Positions 1 through 6,079 of a stretch of 9,383 nucleotides of DNA are shown one piece after another (position 1 is the first letter of the stretch; each line of letters starts with the position of its first letter). Below the pieces are notes generated by a model that was given only the letters and a program-made list of their open reading frames with translations, searched no databases and was not told the origin of the DNA. Made by a program: the position numbers and the translations under genes. This stretch comes from Armatimonadota bacterium. GTDB taxonomy: Bacteria > Cloacimonadota > Cloacimonadia > Cloacimonadales > TCS61. The stretch is taken from positions 1 to 9,383 of the forward strand of contig JAUWNO010000059.1 in assembly GCA_030612605.1 (NCBI GenBank), in the 5' to 3' direction.

Positions 1-4
1 TTTA

Positions 5-83
5 TTTGTAATTTGTAATTTGTAATTTCCCTTTCTCCCTTTCTCCTTTGAGATTTGGTGATTTGGCGATTTTTCGATTTTTT
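5..83. repeat. Three consecutive short tandem arrays
   Basis: Three different short units follow one another: TTTGTAA three times (5-25), CCCTTTCT twice (29-44), and an 8-bp GATTTGGT-like unit about four times (starts at 52, 60, 68 and 76), decaying into a T-run. Such low-complexity patches are typical non-coding filler in AT-rich FCB-type genomes (general knowledge, not checked here). On the minus strand the stretch happens to stay open in one frame, but its composition is that of simple repeats rather than a protein. Confidence 0.75.
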
Positions 84-231
84 TTGCTTTGTTTGGTTTT
101 AAATTAAAGCTGATTTTTCTCTGTTTCATGAAGTTTAAGAATAAATGTAGAAATCCTGATGCTCGAGCAATTTTATAAGTCTGATTTTTTTGTTTTGAAA
201 AAAAAGAATTCCAATCTTCCATAATGTTTAC

Positions 232-278
232 CGTGTGCGATGCTCTTTCACATTTTCTTTCATTCAAAGCACGACACG
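232..278 (-). other. Imperfect hairpin downstream of the GLUG gene
   Basis: CGTGT at 232-236 pairs with ACACG at 274-278. The stem continues with CG, TGC and TTT on the left against AAA, GCA and CG on the right, giving about 13 pairs with three small bulges on the left arm and a loop of about 17 nt. It lies 18 bp after the stop codon of the gene ending at 296. It could be a transcript 3' structure, but no U-tract follows it in the minus-strand direction, so it is not a classical intrinsic terminator. Confidence 0.3.
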
Positions 279-295
279 TTTGTTAGCAACATCTG

Positions 296-3200
296 TCATT
301 TCAATAATAAACATTTCTTAACAGATTCAGTTTCACCATTAACACATAATTTATAAAAATAAACACCTGAACTTACGAATTTACCATTATCATCATCACC
401 ACTCCAGAGAATAGAATAAATCCCTTTTTCAAATAGATCATTTGCTACTGTTTTGACTTTTTGACCTTTAATATTGTAAACAGAAATATCAATTTTACTA
501 TCTATTGGAATTGAGAATGAAATTGTTGTTGTTGGGTTAAATGGATTTGGATAATTTCCAATCAGTTTCGGGGTTTCAGAAGTTACAATTATTATCTCTT
601 CATCATCAACACCTACAAATGGATTTGCAAAATATGGGTAACCATCATTTATATCTTCATCAATATCCCAGTAATCTTCATTTCCAACATCATCAAATGG
701 ATTACCTACAAAATCCCAGGGTTCAACCAAACCAACAGTTGCAAGTGAAGTGTATGTAGCAACATCTTGCATTTCTGTAGTTGTTTTTCCTGTACCTCCT
801 GCACTTGTAGTTTGTCCTGAGGTTTGAGTGTCCCAAAAAGAATTCACTATTATGGACAACTCCTGATACACTTCACCTACCAAGCCACCAATATCCCATT
901 CACCTACTACAGAACCAAAAGAATAACTGTTTACAATTTTTGCGTGATTATTTCCAACCAATCCACCTACTGAATATTGCGCTTCAACCAATCCGGATGA
1001 AAAACAATTGCTTATTATGGAGAAGTTATCGTTTTTGCCAATCAAACCACCAGCATTAGAGCCTCCATTGATTAAACAATCACTAGAACAATTATTAATT
1101 TTAGAATAATTATCACTGCATCCAATTAATCCGCCAATGATTGAAGAACCATTAATTGAACCGCTAACATAGCAATTATTAATTTGAGAATTATTATCGC
1201 AATAACCCACCAAACTTCCAGTATTAAATCCACCCATTAATGCAATATCTACATTTACTAATTTAGTGTTTTCAATTGCAGCATTATTTGTATAGCCAAA
1301 TAGACCATGATTATTTAAGAATTCATAATTAAGGTTTAAGTTGAATACTGAATTATTATTCCCATTAAAATGTCCTGCAAAATATGGGATAAAGAAATCA
1401 TTATCATTGTTTAGATCAATATCGTTTGTAAGTAGAAATTTATTTTCTGAAAATTGCCCAAAAGCCAGAAGCAATTTGAAATCATCAATACTATTGATCA
1501 AGTAATACTCCCCATTTGAAGTCAAATAATCATCAATATTCAAATACAGATTGTTATTTAACCAAGTATTGTATTCTGTTTCATACAGTGCACCAATTGT
1601 AAGAATATTTTCACCATTTATAAGAACTGCATCATAATTGTAATGAGAATTTATGATAGCCGAATTATTTTCATTAAGAGCTACTAGACCACCTGAATTA
1701 TTAAGCATTTCAATTGTTCCTTCTGCGAAACAATTTGATATAATAGAATTATCATTAATACTAACTAAACCACCTACACCCGATCCTACTTTTGTATTAT
1801 TTACATTACAATTGGAGATTGTAGAGTTAGAACTATAGCCTACAAAACCTCCCAAAACAGGACCATAACAAATCCCGGAAACAAAGCAATCACTAATAGT
1901 AGTGTCTCCGCAAAATCCAACCAGACCTCCCGTAAGATAAAAACCACTAGGTGAAAAATTCTCATTACCTATTGAACCAGCTATCTGTACATTGCTAATT
2001 ATCGAATTAAAGCTGCTACCTGCCAATCCACCACATCCCATATAGTCTTCGGAACAATAGATATTAACATTGTCCAGAATCAAATTTTCGATGCTGGCAT
2101 TGAATAGATTACTGAAAAGACCATAGCGAAATAAGGCATTTGTTGAGATATTTAAATTGTTGATAATGTGTGAATTCCCGTGTAAAGTGCCTGCAAAATA
2201 GGGGATAAAAAAGTTTTCTTCATTTTCTAAACTAATATCATTTATAAGGGCAAAAGAGTAATCTTCAGACTGTCCAAACGCAAGAAGTTGTTTGAAATCA
2301 TTAACATCCGTTAATAAATAATTCTCACCATCGAAAGTTAAGTAATCGTTTATATCCAAAAATAAATCGTTTTCCAACCAATTATTGAACTGTTCATCAT
2401 ATAGGGCGCCAATTGTAATGATATGTTCTCCATTTATTAAGACTGTATCATAATTATAAAAGCTATTAATTATTATTGCACAGCTTTCATCAATAATAAA
2501 TGAATTGTTCTGTCCAACCAATCCACCACTTTGGATGTTACCACTAACTGATCCAACAAAATAACTATTTTCAATAATTGAATTACCACAATTCGAACCA
2601 ACTAAACCCCCAATCATTTCTCCCGGAAATGGAGTAATTCCCTCTATATCTCCTGTAGCATAACAATTTACAATCATTGAACCATTATTTAATCCAACAA
2701 TACCACCAATTACATCAAACCCAAAAACAGAACCAAGAGCATAACAGTTATCAATAATTGAATCTGACCTATTCTCCCCAACTATACCTCCGACTCTATT
2801 GGAAGACATGTAATCCCCGTTTACAGAACAAGATGTATAACAATCAGATATTAAGGAATCTCTATTATCCCCAACCAATCCACCAACCGAACTATGCCCA
2901 CTTACCGATCCTTCAACATAGCAGTTATTTACTATACATTGAATTCTTAAATAACCTACTAAACCACCAACATTACTTTCTCCTAAAATATTAACATCTA
3001 ATAATCCAACATTTTCGATAACAGTTCCTTCAGTGAAGCCAAATAGACCGATATTATATTCCATTTCTCGATTGATAAATAAGCCGTCAATTATATGATT
3101 TTGTCCATTATAGCTTCCGCTAAACGGATTATTAGGATACTCACCAATTGGTTGAAAACCGTCACCATTATTCCAGTTTTGAGTATCAGATGCATCAATA

Positions 3201-3388
3201 TCCGAGGTTTGGATGAAGTGTGAATTCCAAGATGAACTGTTTGTACTTACCCATAATAGATTATCTAGAGTCTCTACTTGGTATGGATCTGATTCAGTAC
3301 CTGAGCCTACTGGTTCAGTACCATCCGCAAATAAATTCACACTGACAAATAATCCTATAAATAAGTACAAATTTAAAAATCTAAACAT
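296..3388 (-). CDS. Secreted GLUG-repeat protein with type A C-terminal sorting domain
   Basis: This encodes a 1030-residue exported, probably cell-surface protein of unknown function. The start is the ATG at 3386-3388, because GGGAGG ends four bases before it. An in-frame ATG 12 bp upstream overlaps that site and has none of its own. Residues 1-21 form a signal peptide (hydrophobic LYLFIGLFVSV, then NLFA before DG). GLUG-type repeats (GGLVG followed by NCYxxGSVxG) occur in three blocks, at about 98-309, 439-579 and 710-851. Two homologous linkers (about 308-439 and 579-709) separate them, each with YNYD-VLINGE, DYLT and FFIPYFAG. A segment at about 850-921 (SFWDTQTSGQTTSAGGTGKT, then EPWDFVGNP and DINDGYPYF) is a familiar tail of such proteins. 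Residues 942-1030 form the sorting domain (NYPNPFNPTTTISF, VYNIKGQKVKT, SSGVYFYKL). GLUG repeats are known from bacterial surface proteins and adhesins; a binding role here is inference. The gene starts 26 bp after the AddB-like gene and may be co-transcribed with it. Confidence 0.9.
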   Translation of the reverse strand: MFRFLNLYLFIGLFVSVNLFADGTEPVGSGTESDPYQVETLDNLLWVSTNSSSWNSHFIQTSDIDASDTQNWNNGDGFQPIGEYPNNPFSGSYNGQNHIIDGLFINREMEYNIGLFGFTEGTVIENVGLLDVNILGESNVGGLVGYLRIQCIVNNCYVEGSVSGHSSVGGLVGDNRDSLISDCYTSCSVNGDYMSSNRVGGIVGENRSDSIIDNCYALGSVFGFDVIGGIVGLNNGSMIVNCYATGDIEGITPFPGEMIGGLVGSNCGNSIIENSYFVGSVSGNIQSGGLVGQNNSFIIDESCAIIINSFYNYDTVLINGEHIITIGALYDEQFNNWLENDLFLDINDYLTFDGENYLLTDVNDFKQLLAFGQSEDYSFALINDISLENEENFFIPYFAGTLHGNSHIINNLNISTNALFRYGLFSNLFNASIENLILDNVNIYCSEDYMGCGGLAGSSFNSIISNVQIAGSIGNENFSPSGFYLTGGLVGFCGDTTISDCFVSGICYGPVLGGFVGYSSNSTISNCNVNNTKVGSGVGGLVSINDNSIISNCFAEGTIEMLNNSGGLVALNENNSAIINSHYNYDAVLINGENILTIGALYETEYNTWLNNNLYLNIDDYLTSNGEYYLINSIDDFKLLLAFGQFSENKFLLTNDIDLNNDNDFFIPYFAGHFNGNNNSVFNLNLNYEFLNNHGLFGYTNNAAIENTKLVNVDIALMGGFNTGSLVGYCDNNSQINNCYVSGSINGSSIIGGLIGCSDNYSKINNCSSDCLINGGSNAGGLIGKNDNFSIISNCFSSGLVEAQYSVGGLVGNNHAKIVNSYSFGSVVGEWDIGGLVGEVYQELSIIVNSFWDTQTSGQTTSAGGTGKTTTEMQDVATYTSLATVGLVEPWDFVGNPFDDVGNEDYWDIDEDINDGYPYFANPFVGVDDEEIIIVTSETPKLIGNYPNPFNPTTTISFSIPIDSKIDISVYNIKGQKVKTVANDLFEKGIYSILWSGDDDNGKFVSSGVYFYKLCVNGETESVKKCLLLK
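1262..1654 (-). repeat. Intragenic duplicated linker, copy 2
   Basis: This is the second copy of the 130-residue linker of the GLUG protein (NSHYNYDAVLINGEN, IGALYETEYNTWLNNNLYLN, LLLAFGQFSENKF, NDFFIPYFAG). It shares the order and spacing of all landmarks with copy 1 at 2072-2467. Confidence 0.8.
2072..2467 (-). repeat. Intragenic duplicated linker, copy 1
   Basis: This codes for about 132 residues of the GLUG protein beginning NSFYNYDTVLINGEH, with later landmarks IGALYDEQFNNWLENDLFLD, LLAFGQSEDYSF, ENFFIPYFAG and NGLF-type GLUG strands. It aligns along its whole length with the copy at 1262-1654. The DNA has diverged while the protein framework is kept, which points to an old internal duplication of a linker plus GLUG block. 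Confidence 0.8.
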
Positions 3389-3392
3389 ATTT

Positions 3393-3398
3393 CCTCCC
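3393..3398 (-). promoter_or_regulatory. Shine-Dalgarno site of the GLUG gene
   Basis: GGGAGG on the minus strand lies four bases before the ATG at 3386-3388. It overlaps the upstream in-frame ATG at 3398-3400, so the downstream ATG is the true start and the protein begins MFRFLNL. Confidence 0.75.
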
Positions 3399-3414
3399 AT
3401 TTATCATGTTGCTG

Positions 3415-4794
3415 CTAATGTATTTCAGTTAAAGTTTTAAAATCGGCTAAAATTTCATAATAAATCTCAAAAATATTTGAATATTCAGTCTCGAAATGAG
3501 TTGTAATTTTTTCAATATTTATTATTTCATCAGATGTGATTTGAGATATAAAATCTGAGAAAGATTCTAAATTTAAGAAAAATTCAATTATCTTAAAAAC
3601 TTTCTTGAAAATTTCTTCAATTTCTTTGTCAGCAGAATTGTATTTGAAAAAATTCAAGTTCAAATCTATGAATTTATAATCTTTTTCTACGAGTTTATTC
3701 AAAAAGAAAAGTAGGCTTTCTTGGATATTTTTTTTCTCTTTCTGTTTGTTTCCATCAAGGAAATAATCGATGAAATCATCATTTCTGAATGCATTCAGAA
3801 CGCTCTGTAAGCCAATCAGATAAACATTATTTATTTTATCCAGAATGATGCAAGATAGAAGTTCATAAAGAGATGAAAAGAAATTAAAGACTGAAGTTGA
3901 AGTAAAAGGTTTTGTGGGAGAAATATCAAAGATTTCAGAAGAGAAAAAAGATGAATAAGGTTGTTTTGAAAATTGAAAATCTACAATAATATCAGGTTTT
4001 TCCTGCTGCATTTCTTTAAACAATCCGCTTATCATCGAGAAATTATCGGAAGTTTGAATGATTTTGATTTTTTCTGTTCTAAAATCTGTAACATCTTTTG
4101 CAGAAAAATCGGAAGTAATTCGGAAGTTATCTTTATCAACACAATTTTCCGGAACTTGAAAATAAATAAGAATCTCTTTATGAATTTGTTTGAGAATATA
4201 TTTTTCTAATTTAGTGTAATAGAATTGATTAACCACAACAACCGAATCAAAAGATTTTATGAAATCCATATTCAGATTATCTTTTTTGAATAAGAAAATC
4301 TTATCTGTGAGTTTTCGTTCATACAGCAATTTTTTATAATTTGAGCGAATTTCCATCAAACAACTGAAAGTTTTTTTCTGCCAGTTTTGAGATGTTTCTT
4401 TTGATTCGAGTATTTTTTCTATAAAAGAATGATTCACCATTTCTTCGTTTATCTCTTCCCAGAAATCGAAAAAATCGGATGCAAGTTCATTTGATTGGAA
4501 ATAGTTATTAATTTTAAAAAACTTTTTATTTTCTGGAGTAAGAACAGAATAAAAAGCAATTTTTCTTTTTTCATCTTTCAGGATTGGATGTGAAGTTTCA
4601 AATATTAAGTTTTTCCACTCTTTAATTGTGAGGAATTTTGAATTTGAGAAATCCCAGAGATGCTGATAAATCTTTAAAGCCTGCTTTTTGCTGTTGATAT
4701 TGGGAAATAAGAAAAGAGTCTGTTTATCTTTGTTCTCATCAATAACTTTTTCCAGGAGATTTTCAGCAAAGCTTACAAATTTAAAATCTATCAT
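3415..4794 (-). CDS. AddB/RexB-like helicase-nuclease subunit, N-terminal half only
   Basis: The product is 459 residues, rich in Lys, Phe and Asn, with no signal peptide. The N-terminus (FKFVSFAENLLEKV, then TLFLFPNINSKKQALKIY at 26-43 and FLTIKEWKNLIFE at 54-66) matches the layout of AddB-type subunits. In these a first RecA-like fold opens with a strand, a loop and a helix. The loop here (FPNINSKK) is not a Walker A motif, as in ATPase-dead members. Further family-like landmarks are a hydrophobic strand SVVVVNQF followed by YTKLEKYILKQI (184-203), KIIQTSDNFSMISGLFKEM (244-262) and PTKPFTSTSVFNFFSSLYEL (293-312). Known relatives are roughly twice as long and end in a second helicase-like domain and a PD-(D/E)XK nuclease; both are absent. 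The stop is followed after 26 bp by the GLUG gene. It is either a truncated remnant or a stand-alone half. The start has only a weak AAGGT site. The family call rests on recalled pattern and is moderately sure; that the frame is coding is more certain. Confidence 0.6.
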   Translation of the reverse strand: MIDFKFVSFAENLLEKVIDENKDKQTLFLFPNINSKKQALKIYQHLWDFSNSKFLTIKEWKNLIFETSHPILKDEKRKIAFYSVLTPENKKFFKINNYFQSNELASDFFDFWEEINEEMVNHSFIEKILESKETSQNWQKKTFSCLMEIRSNYKKLLYERKLTDKIFLFKKDNLNMDFIKSFDSVVVVNQFYYTKLEKYILKQIHKEILIYFQVPENCVDKDNFRITSDFSAKDVTDFRTEKIKIIQTSDNFSMISGLFKEMQQEKPDIIVDFQFSKQPYSSFFSSEIFDISPTKPFTSTSVFNFFSSLYELLSCIILDKINNVYLIGLQSVLNAFRNDDFIDYFLDGNKQKEKKNIQESLLFFLNKLVEKDYKFIDLNLNFFKYNSADKEIEEIFKKVFKIIEFFLNLESFSDFISQITSDEIINIEKITTHFETEYSNIFEIYYEILADFKTLTEIH

Positions 4795-4885
4795 ATTTAC
4801 CTTTTTTACTCAAATGGGGATGTAGCAAAATTTGTAAAGTTAAAATAAACTTGCAAGTGCTTTATCAAAAATTGAATATTGAAAA

Positions 4886-5170
4886 TTAGTAGCACGGATG
4901 ATATGGATAGAACGGATTTTCGCAGATAATTTTATTGCGAAACTCAGAACAGTTAGAATCAACCATTGCGACTCCGGTAGATGCCAGAGTTTGCAAGGTT
5001 TGTGTCACTATTTCATCAGGATCTGTCCTGTGAAATGCGAAGCTTATTTCATCATTATCATTTCCTTTGATAGGAAAAGCACCTATAGCTTTCAACAACA
5101 ATCTCAGCATTGTTTTTATGAAGACATTATAGTTGTTAACAAGTTCTGGAAATAGGATGCGATTTGCATT
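4886..5170 (-). pseudogene. Open reading-frame remnant, unrecognised
   Basis: This frame is open for 94 codons, from just after a stop at 5171-5173 to a TAA at 4886-4888. Its only ATG is internal (5108-5110), which would give 74 residues (MLRLLLKAIGAFPIKGNDND...). The 20 codons before the ATG also read like protein (RILFPELVNNYNVFIKT) but contain no start codon. No ribosome binding site precedes the ATG. The last 15 or so residues (ICENPFYPYHPCY) come from the 9-bp repeat patch and so are probably not native. I do not recognise the family. The frame lies 29 bp after the cyclotransferase stop on the same strand. It is best seen as a possible fragment of a displaced gene, or as chance. Confidence 0.25.
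4893..4920. repeat. 9-bp-period GGAT repeat patch
   Basis: GGAT recurs at 4896, 4905 and 4914, exactly nine bases apart (CACGGATGA, TATGGATAG, AACGGATTT). On the minus strand this reads as degenerate AATCCGT/CATCCGT units. Runs of 'tccgtg..atccgtg' units like this are widespread intergenic filler in many bacterial genomes (recollection, not checked here). Directly beside it (about 4862-4886) is a TTGAATATTGAAAAT-type AT-rich patch of the same character. Confidence 0.55.
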
Positions 5171-5199
5171 TTATATTAGATTTAGTTTAACTATCGAAA

Positions 5200-6012
5200 T
5201 TAGTCTGAAATTATTTTTACCTCAAACATTTTGGGCCAAAGCTTACCGGTTACGAATATTCTGTTATTAATGCTATCATAAGCGATTCCATTCAAACAGG
5301 CTTCTTGATTCATTGGGATTGATGGTTTTTGCACGCCTTCAATTAATGACCAACCGATTTGGTTTTTATCTTCTTCTGATAAAAGTGCTTTAAAGTCGAT
5401 CCATCCTACAACTTTTCCATTTTTTGGAGAAATCCGAACAACTCTGTCTGTGGGCCAAATATTTGCCCATATTTCATCTTTGATATATTCCATTTCATTG
5501 ATGTTATTAACTGGCTTTCCATTATCAGTAACTTGGAGTTCTCTAACTTTTTCAAACGAATCTGGATCTAGATAATAAAGTTTATCTGAACCATCACTCA
5601 TTATAAGAAATTTTTTATCCCAGGTTATTCCCCAACCTTTAGTGGGATATTCGAATTCTTTAATTAATTGTAAACTATCTAGAGAATAAACAAATCCGAT
5701 TCTGGAACTCTCGGTGATAAAAGCAATTTTATCCTTGAAAATTGTAATTCCTTCACCAAAATACTTATCTTCTAATTTAATATTTAATTGAATTTCTCCC
5801 GTTTTAAAATTTATTTTCCTTAAAGTTGAATGCCCGGGGATCCCTGTTCCTTCATATATAAATCCATCTTTATAAGTTAATCCCTCAGTGAAAGCATAAT
5901 TATCATGAGGATATGAATTTATGACTTTGTATGAGTAGATAGGGATTTCTGCTTTTTTTGTACATGAAAGAATTATAAATAACAAAACTAAAATCAAGCT
6001 CAGTGTTTTCAT
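5200..6012 (-). CDS. Glutaminyl-peptide cyclotransferase, lipoprotein
   Basis: This enzyme cyclises N-terminal glutamine of exported proteins to pyroglutamate with loss of ammonia. The 270-residue product begins at the ATG preceded by AGGAGGT; an in-frame ATG 24 bp upstream lies in a palindromic repeat and is rejected. Residues 1-16 (hydrophobic LSLILVLLFIILS) and Cys17 form a lipoprotein signal, so it should sit on a membrane facing the periplasm. The body matches the plant/bacterial propeller-type cyclase family (Glu_cyclase_2), not the animal zinc-hydrolase type. Landmarks are FTEGL (41-45), YEGTG (53-57), FGEGIT (85-90), GWGITWD (126-132), a SDG turn (139-141), NEMEY (172-176), ANIWP (183-187), NGIAYD (241-246) and VTGKLWP (254-260). 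Length and motif order agree with a complete five-bladed propeller enzyme. It follows the large FG-GAP protein by 67 bp and is likely co-transcribed with it. That protein probably exposes an N-terminal Gln after signal cleavage. Confidence 0.93.
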   Translation of the reverse strand: MKTLSLILVLLFIILSCTKKAEIPIYSYKVINSYPHDNYAFTEGLTYKDGFIYEGTGIPGHSTLRKINFKTGEIQLNIKLEDKYFGEGITIFKDKIAFITESSRIGFVYSLDSLQLIKEFEYPTKGWGITWDKKFLIMSDGSDKLYYLDPDSFEKVRELQVTDNGKPVNNINEMEYIKDEIWANIWPTDRVVRISPKNGKVVGWIDFKALLSEEDKNQIGWSLIEGVQKPSIPMNQEACLNGIAYDSINNRIFVTGKLWPKMFEVKIISD

Positions 6013-6015
6013 GAG

Positions 6016-6022
6016 ACCTCCT
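6016..6022 (-). promoter_or_regulatory. Shine-Dalgarno site of the cyclotransferase gene
   Basis: AGGAGGT on the minus strand is separated by CTC from the ATG at 6010-6012. It fixes the start at MKTLSL and excludes the longer frame beginning MGVKKGG, whose first codons are read through the adjacent palindrome. Confidence 0.85.
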
Positions 6023-6028
6023 TTTTTA

Positions 6029-6074
6029 ACCCCCACTAACTCCCCCTAAATAGGGGGAGAATCAAAGAGGGGGT
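6029..6074. repeat. Two-level palindrome, REP-like intergenic element
   Basis: The inner arms CTCCCCCTA (6040-6048) and TAGGGGGAG (6051-6059) are perfectly complementary around two bases. The outer arms ACCCCCACT (6029-6037) and AGAGGGGGT (6066-6074) pair with one mismatch. The 46-bp element fills most of the 67-bp gap between the FG-GAP gene (stop at 6080) and the cyclotransferase ribosome binding site. It is strikingly GC-rich in an AT-rich window. It resembles the dispersed 'CCCCCT...AGGGGG' palindromes of many FCB and other genomes (recollection). It could stabilise mRNA ends or attenuate read-through, but no U-tract follows. Confidence 0.75.
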
Positions 6075-6079
6075 GAACA

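Noticed and set aside
900..2960. Regularly recurring CCAACCAATCCACC-like strings suggesting a CRISPR or satellite array
   Set aside because: They encode the GGLVG strands of GLUG repeats in one uninterrupted frame, with unequal spacing and imperfect copies. There are no unique spacers of constant length.
4849..4858. Perfect 10-bp palindrome ACTTGCAAGT upstream of the AddB-like gene as an operator
   Set aside because: A single short palindrome in AT-rich sequence is expected by chance often enough, and there is no second copy or identifiable regulator nearby.
4898..5155. Plus-strand 85-codon frame in the spacer
   Set aside because: It has no ribosome binding site, opposes all neighbouring genes, starts in the repeat patch, and its translation looks less protein-like than the minus-strand frame over the same bases.
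6040..6059. Intrinsic terminator after the FG-GAP gene
   Set aside because: The stem is strong, but the minus-strand sequence after it reads TTAGTGGGGGTT with no U-tract, and it is part of a larger palindrome.
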